A stretch of DNA of 45,743 nucleotides, taken from contig DAHUYF010000030.1 in assembly GCA_027315365.1 (NCBI GenBank), forward strand, positions 1-45,743. The letters run 5' to 3'. How positions within the stretch are numbered: position 1 is the stretch's first letter; the number at the start of each line of letters is the position of its first letter. Below are positions 36,048 to 43,534 of the stretch, piece after piece. Below the pieces are notes generated by a model. The model was given only the letters and a program-made list of their open reading frames with translations, did not search any database and was not told the DNA's origin. A program made the position numbers and the translations under genes. The stretch is from Rhodospirillales bacterium. GTDB lineage: Bacteria > Pseudomonadota > Alphaproteobacteria > ATCC43930 > CGMCC-115725.

Positions 36048-37787
36048 ATGCAACAGCGCTGGGGGCTGCCCATCGTCGCCTGGCCGTCGCGGCTTCGGCC
36101 GACCTATTGGGACGGCATCGCGCTGCCGCTGGTGCTGGGCACGCTGGTGCTGATCGGCTGGGCGAGCCGGCAGATGAGCGTGCCCTATCGGCTGGGCCAG
36201 ACGCTGCCGCTGTCGCTCGATCCCTGGCACCTGCCGGAATACGGCCTGCGCACCGTGTTGCGCATGGCGCTGGCGCTCCTCGCCTCGCTGGTCTTCAGCC
36301 TCGCCTATGCCGCGCTCGCCGCCAAGAGCAAGCGCGCCGAGAAGCTGCTGATCCCGGTCCTCGACATCCTCCAATCCGTCCCGATCCTGGGCTTCCTGTC
36401 GATCACCGTGACCGGCTTCATCGCGCTCTTCCCCGGCAGCCTGATGGGCTACGAATGCGCGGCGATCTTCGCCATCTTCACCTCGCAGGCGTGGAACATG
36501 ACGTTCAGCCTGTACCAATCCTTCCTCGGCGTGCCGCAGGACCTGCGCGAGGCGGCGCGGATGTACCACCTGTCGTCCTGGCAGAGCTTCTGGCAGCTCG
36601 AAGTCCCCTATGCGCTGCCGAACCTGGTCTGGAACATGATGATGTCGGTCTCCGGCGGCTGGTTCTTCGTCGTCGCCTCCGAGGCGATCAGCGTCGCCGG
36701 CCAGGACGTGAAGCTGCCGGGCATCGGTTCCTACATCGCGCTAGCCATCGACCGGCGCGATCTGGCGGCGGTGGGGTGGGCGATCTTGGCCATGCTCGCC
36801 TTCATCCTGATCTACGATCAACTGCTGTTCCGCCCGCTGCTTGCCTGGGGACAGCGCTTCAAGGTCGAGGCGATCGGCCAGGACGAAATTGAGCCGCCCT
36901 GGTTCCTCACCATGCTGCAGCGGGCGCGCCTCTTCGATCTGCTGCGGCTGCTGTTCGAGGGGATGGCGGCGCTGGCCAGCCGCGCCGCCAAGCGTGCCGC
37001 GGCGCCGCGCGCGGTCCGGCGGCGGCGGCCACGTGGGCGTGCGCCCTGGATTGACGCCGCCTGGAACGCGGCGCTGCTCGCCGGCGCCCTCTATGCCGTG
37101 GTCGAGGGCGTCCTTTTCGTGCGCGGCGAGGTCGGCTGGCACGAGGTGCTGCATGTCCTTCTTCTCGGCCTGGCGACGCTGCTGCGCGTCATCGTCCTGA
37201 TCGCGCTCGCGGCGCTGGTATGGGTCCCGATCGGCGTCTGGATCGGCCTGCGCCCGCGGCTCGCCCGGCGCGTCCAGCCGGTGGTCCAGTTCCTCTCTGC
37301 CTTCCCGGCCAACCTGTTCTTTCCGGTCGCCGTGATCGCCATCCTGCGCTTCCATCTCAACGTCGAGATCTGGGTCAGTCCGCTGATGATCCTGGGGACG
37401 CAGTGGTACATCCTGTTCAACGTCATCGCCGGCACGCTGGCGCTGCCGACGGATTATCAGTTCGTCGCCAGCAATCTCGGCGTGTCGCGCTGGCTGTGGT
37501 GGCGGCGGCTGGTGCTGCCCGGCATCTTTCCCGCCTTCGTCACCGGCGCGGTGACCGCCTCGGGCGGCTCGTGGAATGCCAGCATCGTCTCCGAAGTGGT
37601 GCGCTGGGGCAACGACACCCTGGTCGCCACCGGCATCGGCGCCTATATCGCCGAGGAGACGGAGAAGGGCGATTTCCCGCGCATCGCACTGGGCATCGGC
37701 GTGCTCTGCCTTTATGTTCTGCTGTTCAATCGCCTGCTCTGGCGGCGTCTCTACAATCTCGCCGAAGAGCGGCTGCGCCTGGACTGA
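36048..37787 (+). CDS. ABC transporter permease, two fused NitT/TauT-type domains
   Basis: 579-residue protein holding two binding-protein-dependent permease domains in one chain. The first EAA loop is near residue 170 (AARMYHLSSWQSFWQLEVPYALP). The second is near residue 480 (NLGVSRWLWWRRLVLPGIFPAFV). A basic linker of about 30 residues at 315-345 joins them. Each half has about five or six helices. The EAA sequences are of the nitrate/sulfonate/taurine class. No substrate-binding protein is encoded nearby. GGGGAG precedes ATG 36048. The ATPase gene follows by 29 bases. Confidence 0.9.
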   Translation: MQQRWGLPIVAWPSRLRPTYWDGIALPLVLGTLVLIGWASRQMSVPYRLGQTLPLSLDPWHLPEYGLRTVLRMALALLASLVFSLAYAALAAKSKRAEKLLIPVLDILQSVPILGFLSITVTGFIALFPGSLMGYECAAIFAIFTSQAWNMTFSLYQSFLGVPQDLREAARMYHLSSWQSFWQLEVPYALPNLVWNMMMSVSGGWFFVVASEAISVAGQDVKLPGIGSYIALAIDRRDLAAVGWAILAMLAFILIYDQLLFRPLLAWGQRFKVEAIGQDEIEPPWFLTMLQRARLFDLLRLLFEGMAALASRAAKRAAAPRAVRRRRPRGRAPWIDAAWNAALLAGALYAVVEGVLFVRGEVGWHEVLHVLLLGLATLLRVIVLIALAALVWVPIGVWIGLRPRLARRVQPVVQFLSAFPANLFFPVAVIAILRFHLNVEIWVSPLMILGTQWYILFNVIAGTLALPTDYQFVASNLGVSRWLWWRRLVLPGIFPAFVTGAVTASGGSWNASIVSEVVRWGNDTLVATGIGAYIAEETEKGDFPRIALGIGVLCLYVLLFNRLLWRRLYNLAEERLRLD

Positions 37788-37816
37788 CGCCCCCGGAGAG
37801 ATCATCAAGCCGGACC

Positions 37817-39124
37817 ATGCCCGACGACAGCCGCCTGATCTGCGCCGAAAAGGTCTGCAAGACCTATCAGACCGCCGAGACCCCCGGCCGCCTGGTGCTC
37901 GACCATGTCGATTTCTCGCTGCATGAAGGCGAGATCGTCGCCATCCTGGGCAAGTCGGGGTCGGGCAAATCCACCTTCCTGCGCGTGCTGGCGGGGCTGA
38001 CGCCGCCGAGCGCGGGATACGTGGCCTATCGCGGCCGGGCCGTCGACGGTCCGGCGCACGGCATCGCCATGGTGTTCCAGACCTTCGCGCTCTTCCCGTG
38101 GCTCACCGTGCTCGGCAACGTCGAACTCGGCCTCGAGGCGCAGGGCGTGGCGCGCGCCGAACGGCGCCAGCGCGCGCTCAAGGCGATCGATCTCATCGGC
38201 CTCGACGGCTTCGAATCCGCCTATCCCAAGGAACTTTCCGGCGGCATGCGCCAGCGCGTGGGCTTCGCCCGCGCCCTGGTGGTCAATCCCGACGTGTTGC
38301 TGCTCGACGAGCCGTTCTCGGCGCTCGATGTGCTGACGGCGGAGACCTTGCGCGGCGACCTTATGGATCTCTGGCTCGACCGGCGGGTGCCGACCAAGGG
38401 CATCATCCTGGTCTCGCACAACATCGAGGAGGCGGTGGAGATCGCCGACCGGATCATCATCTTCGGCAGCGATCCCGGCCACATCCGCGCCGAGATCCCG
38501 GTGCCGCTGGCGCGGCCGCGCGACGTCACCAGCCCGCGCTTCCAGCAGCTTGTCGACGAGGTCTACGCCATCCTCACCACCGTGCCCGGACGCGAGCCGG
38601 GGCGGCGCGGCGCGCGCGGCGCCGAGCCGGTCGGCATCGGCTACCGCCTGCCCGCCGCCTCGATCCAGCAGCTGGTGGGGCTGCTCGACGCCATCTGCGC
38701 GCCGCCCTATTCCGGCCGCGCCGACCTGCCGCATCTGGCCGAGACCGAGCACATCGAGGACGAGGAGCTGTTCGTGCTGATCGAAGCACTGCAGCTTCTG
38801 GGCTTCGCGCAGGTGGCCGGCGGCGACATCTGGGCGGCGCCGGCCGGCCGCGCCTTCGTCGAGGCCGATCTGCAGCAGCGCAAGCAGATTTTCGCTGATC
38901 AGCTGCGCCGCTCGATACCGCTGGCCGCGCATATCCGCAAGGTGCTCGACGAGCGGCCCGGCCACAGCGCCCCCGAGGGGCGCTTCCTCGCCGAGCTCGA
39001 AGATCATCTCTCCGAGGAAGAGGCGCATGAGGTGCTGGAGACGATGATCAATTGGGGCCGCTATGCCGAGCTCTTCGCCTATGATTACGACCGCGGCGTG
39101 CTGAGCCTCGAGAATCCGAGCTGA
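37817..39124 (+). CDS. ABC ATPase with C-terminal AAA-associated domain
   Basis: 435-residue protein. The N-terminal ABC domain (about 1-260) has Walker A GKSGSGKST at 45-53, Q-loop in MVFQTFALFPWLTVL, signature LSGGMRQR at 140-147, Walker B LLLDEP at 161-166 and H-loop LVSHN. A second, roughly 150-residue C-terminal domain (about 285-435) matches the AAA-associated C domain (PF09821) found on some NitT/TauT-type ATPases and probably regulates them. It should pair with the fused permease; the substrate is unknown. ATG 37817 was selected. A Bcr/CflA gene follows by 14 bases. Confidence 0.92.
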   Translation: MPDDSRLICAEKVCKTYQTAETPGRLVLDHVDFSLHEGEIVAILGKSGSGKSTFLRVLAGLTPPSAGYVAYRGRAVDGPAHGIAMVFQTFALFPWLTVLGNVELGLEAQGVARAERRQRALKAIDLIGLDGFESAYPKELSGGMRQRVGFARALVVNPDVLLLDEPFSALDVLTAETLRGDLMDLWLDRRVPTKGIILVSHNIEEAVEIADRIIIFGSDPGHIRAEIPVPLARPRDVTSPRFQQLVDEVYAILTTVPGREPGRRGARGAEPVGIGYRLPAASIQQLVGLLDAICAPPYSGRADLPHLAETEHIEDEELFVLIEALQLLGFAQVAGGDIWAAPAGRAFVEADLQQRKQIFADQLRRSIPLAAHIRKVLDERPGHSAPEGRFLAELEDHLSEEEAHEVLETMINWGRYAELFAYDYDRGVLSLENPS

Positions 39125-39138
39125 GCTCGCGGCGCTCG

Positions 39139-40341
39139 ATGCTGAAGCCGGGCTCGCTGGCCTTCACCGCGCTGCTCGGCGCGCTGACCGCCATGACCGC
39201 CTTTGCCACCGATATGAGCCTGCCGGCGCTGCCGGCGCTGGCGCGCGCTTTTGCCGCTCCGCCCGAACACGTGCAGCTCACCTTGAGCCTGTTCGTGCTG
39301 GGCTATGGCGGCGGCCAGCTGTTCTACGGGCCGCTGTCCGACCGCTTCGGCCGACGGCCGATGCTGCTCGCCGGGCTGGTCGTCTATACGCTCTCCGGCT
39401 TTGCCTGCGCTTTCGCGCCCGACATCGAGACGCTGGTGCTGGCGCGGCTGGTGCAGGGGCTCGGCGGTTGCGTCGGCCCGATCCTCGGCCGCGCCATCGT
39501 GCGCGACCATTGGAGCGGCGTGCGCGCGGCGCAGACGCTGTCCTACGTCACCTTCGTCTTCGCCCTGGCGCCGATGGTGGCGCCGCTGCTCGGCGGCGCG
39601 CTGCTCGAGCGCTTCGGCTGGCAGGCGATCTTCGTCGCTTTCGGCGTCTTCGGCTCGCTGCTGCTGGGCTGGACCTGGCTGGGATTCGCCGAATCGCTCG
39701 CCGCGCCCGATGTCCGCGCGCTCGAGCTAGGCCGCTTGCTGTCGAATGCGCGGCGCTTCTTCGCCGACCGGCGCTGCGTCGGCAACATGCTGGTCAACAG
39801 CTTCGTCTTCGCCGGGACCTTCGCCTACATCTCGGGCTCGCCCTTCGTGTTCATCGAGGTCTATGGCGTAGCGCCGGGCCGTTTCGGGATTTATTTTGCC
39901 ATGGGCGCGCTCGGCATCATGGCCGGTGCCCTGGCCAATGCCCGGCTGGTGCGCCGGGTGCCGCCGGAGCGCGTGCTGCGCCTCGGCCTCGTGCTGCTCG
40001 CGCTTGCCGGCGCCGCGCTGCCTGCGATGGCCTGGACCGGCCTGGGCGGCCCGTTTCCTTTTGCTCTCGCGATGACCGTCTATGTCCTCGCCCAGGGGCT
40101 GGTCATGCCCAACGCGATCGCGGCGGCGATGGAGCCGTTGCTGGACATGGCCGGGATGGGCGCATCCTTCCTCGGCGCGATGCAGATGCTGGCCGGCAGC
40201 ATCGCCGGCTACGCCGTCAACGCGCTCTATGACCGCACGCCGCTGCCGATGACCATGACGATCGCCGCCATGGGGCTGGGGGCGCTGCTGTCCTACCGGC
40301 TCGCCTTGCCCAAAAATGCCCCGCGCCGCGGCGGGCGTTAG
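39139..40341 (+). CDS. Bcr/CflA-family MFS drug efflux transporter
   Basis: 400-residue 12-helix MFS protein. Motif A is visible as GPLSDRFGRRPMLLAGL, and LVQGLGGCVGPILGRAIVRD is a typical Bcr/CflA helix 4 motif C-like stretch. The first helix carries TDMSLPALPALARAF, the conserved Bcr/CflA opening with Asp. It exports small drugs or metabolites by proton antiport; the substrate is unknown. ATG 39139 has no strong Shine-Dalgarno and is 14 bases after the ABC ATPase stop, so it may be read through from that operon. Confidence 0.88.
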   Translation: MLKPGSLAFTALLGALTAMTAFATDMSLPALPALARAFAAPPEHVQLTLSLFVLGYGGGQLFYGPLSDRFGRRPMLLAGLVVYTLSGFACAFAPDIETLVLARLVQGLGGCVGPILGRAIVRDHWSGVRAAQTLSYVTFVFALAPMVAPLLGGALLERFGWQAIFVAFGVFGSLLLGWTWLGFAESLAAPDVRALELGRLLSNARRFFADRRCVGNMLVNSFVFAGTFAYISGSPFVFIEVYGVAPGRFGIYFAMGALGIMAGALANARLVRRVPPERVLRLGLVLLALAGAALPAMAWTGLGGPFPFALAMTVYVLAQGLVMPNAIAAAMEPLLDMAGMGASFLGAMQMLAGSIAGYAVNALYDRTPLPMTMTIAAMGLGALLSYRLALPKNAPRRGGR

Positions 40342-40400
40342 CCTGTACGAAGGCCGGGGATGACTTGACGGCAGGTGGCCCATAATAATGGGGCTGCTAG

Positions 40401-40452
40401 GAGCCTGTCTGGGACAGGGGACGCAAACCCGTCCCATGTCCCAGACAGGCTC
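40401..40452. repeat. Near-perfect 23-bp hairpin upstream of the Spy-like gene
   Basis: Arms at 40401-40423 and 40430-40452 pair over 23 positions with one mismatch; the left arm begins GAGCCTGTCTGGGACAG. The loop is CAAACC. It ends 35 bases before the start codon at 40488. A TTGACG at 40365-40370 upstream could be a -35, which would place the hairpin at the very 5' end of the transcript. Confidence 0.85.
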
Positions 40453-40487
40453 GAAGCTCCCCCCGACAAATCATGAGGCCAGGTCCC

Positions 40488-41018
40488 ATGCATCAGCTCA
40501 CCAGTCCCACCGCGCGCGGTATCGCCGCGGCCACTTTCGTCGGCGTGCTCGTGCTGGCGAGCCCGCTGCGCGCCGCCACCATCGGCCAGCCTGCCGCCGC
40601 GCCCGCGGCGCAGCTGGCGCAGGCCTCGCCGCCGACGTCGCCGCCGCCGGCCGCCGCGCCCGCCAAGCCGCGGCGCTCGCCGGCCGAACGTGTCGAACAG
40701 CGCATCAAGATGCTGCATGACAATCTCAAGATCACGGCGGCGCAGGAACCGGTCTGGGCGCCGGTCGCCCAGGCGATGCGCGATCAGGCGGCGGCGATGC
40801 AGCAGGCGATCCAGCAGCGCCGGCAGAACCCCTCGATGAATGCGGTCGACGATCTCAAGGCCTACGAAGCCATCGCCGACGCCCACGCCCAGGGACTGCA
40901 GAAGCTGGTGCCGGCCTTCGGGGCGCTCTACGCCGCGCTGTCGGACGACCAGAAGAAGGAGGCCGATACCCTGTTCAGCCGCAGCCGCCATATGCGCGGC
41001 AAGCAACAAAAGGGCTGA
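40488..41018 (+). CDS. Spy/CpxP-like LTxxQ-type periplasmic protein
   Basis: 176-residue exported protein. A signal peptide (about 1-30, cleaved near LRA-ATIGQ) is followed by a Pro/Ala-rich linker and an all-helical domain with ERVEQRIKMLHDNLKITAAQEPVWAPVAQAM, which is an LTxxQ-type motif in ITAAQ; a second, related stretch is ALSDDQKKEADTLF. Spy-family proteins are ATP-independent periplasmic chaperones or metal-stress sensors. ATG 40488 was chosen over ATG 40473, which gives a charged start. The upstream region carries a 23-bp hairpin. Confidence 0.82.
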   Translation: MHQLTSPTARGIAAATFVGVLVLASPLRAATIGQPAAAPAAQLAQASPPTSPPPAAAPAKPRRSPAERVEQRIKMLHDNLKITAAQEPVWAPVAQAMRDQAAAMQQAIQQRRQNPSMNAVDDLKAYEAIADAHAQGLQKLVPAFGALYAALSDDQKKEADTLFSRSRHMRGKQQKG

Positions 41019-41061
41019 CCGGCCGGCCAGCCCGACCATCCTTCGGCAGCGTGAGGGCAGT

Positions 41062-41337
41062 ATGAGCCGCTTGCAATCTCTCCGTTCCGCTTTGATCCCG
41101 GCGACGCTGGCGCTGGCCTGCCTCCTGGGCGGGCACGCCGATCCGGCGCGGGCTGACGATCACGGCTGGGATCGTGGCCCGCCGCGGTACTGGCATCATG
41201 ATCGGGATTGGCGTCGCGGCCGGTATCCCGGCTACTATGTCGCGCCACAGCCGATCTATGCGCCGCCGCCGGTGGTCTATGCGCCGCCGCCGCCGCCGCT
41301 GGCCCTCAATCTGGTCATCCCGTTCAACTTCCGCTGA
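41062..41337 (+). CDS. Small exported Pro/Tyr-rich protein
   Basis: 91-residue protein with a signal peptide (MSRLQSLRSALIPATLALAC, cut near ARA-DDH). The mature part has an acidic/basic-aromatic stretch DHGWDRGPPRYWHHDRDW, then PGYYVAPQPIYAPPPVVYAPPPPPL repeats and a conserved-looking LVIPFNFR end. Similar short proteins are common in alphaproteobacterial envelopes; the role is unknown. GAGGG lies just upstream of ATG 41062. It probably shares a transcript with the Spy-like gene 43 bases upstream; a strong terminator follows. Confidence 0.75.
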   Translation: MSRLQSLRSALIPATLALACLLGGHADPARADDHGWDRGPPRYWHHDRDWRRGRYPGYYVAPQPIYAPPPVVYAPPPPPLALNLVIPFNFR

Positions 41338-41356
41338 CGCCCGCCGCTCGCACCGA

Positions 41357-41392
41357 AGGGGCCCCGCCGGCGACGGCGGGGCCTTTGCTTTG
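41357..41392 (+). terminator. Rho-independent terminator after the small Pro/Tyr-rich gene
   Basis: 10-bp GC stem GGCCCCGCCG/CGGCGGGGCC closed by a GCGA tetraloop, extended by A-T and G-T pairs and followed by TTTGCTTTG. It separates the Spy-like unit from the AraC regulator gene. Confidence 0.8.
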
Positions 41393-41424
41393 CCGTCGTC
41401 GCGGCGCCGTGATAGGCAAGCAGC

Positions 41425-42534
41425 ATGGACACGGGCAGCCTCCTGCCGCTGATCGATGCCGGCCTGCGCGGCGGCGCGCTGGCGCTGCTGCTACTGCTGT
41501 CGCTGGTCTTCCTGCGCCAGGCGCGCCGCTCGCCCGCGGCGCTCTACGGCGGGCTGCTCTGTCTCGGCGTCGCCGCCTATGTCTTCAATTCCTGGCCGGG
41601 CGCGCGGGCGCTGCACGCGTCGGCCTGGTTCGTGCCGGTCGCCATCCTCAGCATGGGCGTCCCGGCGCTGTTCCTGCTCCATGCCCGCGCCAATTTCGAC
41701 GATGATTTCGGGCCGTCCTGGCGCGACGCCCTACCGTGGCTTGCCACCGTCGCGCTTGGCCTGCTGTGCGCGATCGCCCATCTGCGGCTCGCCTGTCGTG
41801 TTTTCCCGGTGGTGGAGCTGCTGTGGATCGCCCTTGCCATCCGCGTCGCACTGGTCGGCCGCCCCGCCGATCTGCTCGAGGAGCGCAGGCGCTACCGGCT
41901 TGTCCTGGTGGTCGCCGGGGCAAGCTACTCGGCGGCGATCATCCTCCTGGAGTCCGGCCTGGGCGGTCCGGTCCTCGCAGCACCGCTCGGCACCGCCGCC
42001 GCCGCCGGCCTTTTTGTCCTCCTTCTCGCCTTCGCGCTATGGAGCCTGTCGCCGGCCGGCGGCCGGTTTTCGCCCGCGGCAGCAGCGCGCCGCATCGCCG
42101 TCCCGGAGACGACCGAGCCCATGGCGGAGGAGCCGGCGCTGCTGGCGCGCCTGCGCCAGGTGATGGAGGCCGACAGGGCCTATCGCGAGCCGGGGCTCGC
42201 CATTGCCGGCCTCGCGGCCCGGCTCGAGGTTCCGGAATACCGCCTGCGCCGGCTCATCAACCAGCGCCTCGGCCATCGCAATTTCAGCAGCTTCGTCAAC
42301 GGCTACCGCTTGGCCGAGGCGTTCGCGGCGCTGGCCGATCCGGCGCAGGCGGAGGTGCCGGTGATCACCATCGCGCTCGATGCCGGGTTCCAATCGCTCG
42401 GCCCCTTCAACCGCGCCTTCAAGGCGCGGACCGGCACCACCCCCAGCGACTACCGGCGCCAGCGGCTCGAGCAGGCGGAAGGCGGCCGCCCGGGCTCGCC
42501 GATTTCCGAAATCGGCAAGCCGATTCCCGGCTGA
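41425..42534 (+). CDS. Membrane-anchored AraC-family transcriptional regulator
   Basis: 369-residue protein with an N-terminal sensor of about seven membrane helices (residues 10-225) and a C-terminal AraC DNA-binding domain (about 240-355). The two HTHs are LAIAGLAARLEVPEYRLRRLIN and VITIALDAGFQSLGPFNRAFKARTGTTPSDYRR. Such regulators sense a membrane or periplasmic cue directly. It reads toward the fatty-acid hydroxylase and PQQ dehydrogenase genes, which are candidate targets by position. Confidence 0.88.
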   Translation: MDTGSLLPLIDAGLRGGALALLLLLSLVFLRQARRSPAALYGGLLCLGVAAYVFNSWPGARALHASAWFVPVAILSMGVPALFLLHARANFDDDFGPSWRDALPWLATVALGLLCAIAHLRLACRVFPVVELLWIALAIRVALVGRPADLLEERRRYRLVLVVAGASYSAAIILLESGLGGPVLAAPLGTAAAAGLFVLLLAFALWSLSPAGGRFSPAAAARRIAVPETTEPMAEEPALLARLRQVMEADRAYREPGLAIAGLAARLEVPEYRLRRLINQRLGHRNFSSFVNGYRLAEAFAALADPAQAEVPVITIALDAGFQSLGPFNRAFKARTGTTPSDYRRQRLEQAEGGRPGSPISEIGKPIPG

Positions 42535-42606
42535 CCGCGGGATCCGGCGAGTGGGCGCGCCGCCCGCGTCCGTATCATTGCCGATGCTTCAAGACGGGAG
42601 ACGGCA

Positions 42607-43509
42607 ATGCCGCGATTTTTCACCGGGCTCTATCATGCCCAGTTCTTCTTCCTGCCGGCGGTAATCGCGCTGGCGGCGCTCGAGGCGGCGCTGCTCGCCT
42701 TCTGGCGCAAGGAGGCTTACGACTGGCGCTCGGCGCTGGCCTCGCTCGCCGACGCGCTCGGCCGCGACTATGTCGTCTACCGCTTCCTGCCGCTGAGCCT
42801 CGCCGCGCCGGTGATCGGCTTCGCCTGGAGCCATCGCCTGACGACGCTGCCGCTTCATGGCGTCGCGGCCTTGAGCCTGCTCTTCCTCGGCCAGGAGTTC
42901 TGCTACTACTGGTTCCACCGCGCCTCGCACCGCATCCGCTGGTTCTGGGCGACGCATGCCATCCATCACTCGTCCAACCAGATCAACCTCGCCGCCGCCT
43001 ATCGCTTCGGCTGGACCGGGCGGCTTTCCGGCAGCGGCGTCTTCTATGCGCCGCTGATCTGGCTGGGCTTCCCGCCCGCTGCCGTATTCGGCGTGCTGTC
43101 GCTCAACCTGCTCTATCAGTTCTGGTTGCACACGACCTGGGTCCCCAAGCTCGGCTGGCTGGAATACGTCCTCAACACGCCCTCGCACCACCGCGTCCAT
43201 CACGCCGCCAATATCGACTATCTCGACGCCAATTACGGCGGCGTGCTGATCGTGTTCGACCGGCTGTTCGGCACCTGCATCGTCGAGCGCGAGGATCTGC
43301 CCTGCCGCTACGGCCTGGTGAAGCCGCTGCGCTCCAACAACCCGTTCGTCTTCAACTTTCACGAATGGCGAGCGCTTGGCCGCGACCTGCGGCAGGGGCG
43401 GAGCTGGCGCGAGCGCTGCGGCTATCTCTTCGGCCCGCCGGGCTGGCGAGCCGACGGGCAGGGCGCGACCACCGAGGATCTGCGTCACGCCGTTGCCGCC
43501 GCGGAGTAA
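42607..43509 (+). CDS. Sterol desaturase / fatty acid hydroxylase-family di-iron protein
   Basis: 300-residue membrane protein with about four helices and the three histidine clusters of the di-iron family: HRASH (His104, His108), HAIHH (His117, His120, His121) and HHRVHH (His194/195, His198/199). Such enzymes hydroxylate or desaturate lipids and other hydrophobic substrates using O2. The substrate is not predictable from sequence. GACGGGAGACGGC precedes ATG 42607. It sits between the AraC regulator and the PQQ dehydrogenase, 25 bases before the latter. Confidence 0.9.
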   Translation: MPRFFTGLYHAQFFFLPAVIALAALEAALLAFWRKEAYDWRSALASLADALGRDYVVYRFLPLSLAAPVIGFAWSHRLTTLPLHGVAALSLLFLGQEFCYYWFHRASHRIRWFWATHAIHHSSNQINLAAAYRFGWTGRLSGSGVFYAPLIWLGFPPAAVFGVLSLNLLYQFWLHTTWVPKLGWLEYVLNTPSHHRVHHAANIDYLDANYGGVLIVFDRLFGTCIVEREDLPCRYGLVKPLRSNNPFVFNFHEWRALGRDLRQGRSWRERCGYLFGPPGWRADGQGATTEDLRHAVAAAE

Positions 43510-43534
43510 GCTCATGCAAGACGGGGAGGGGGCG

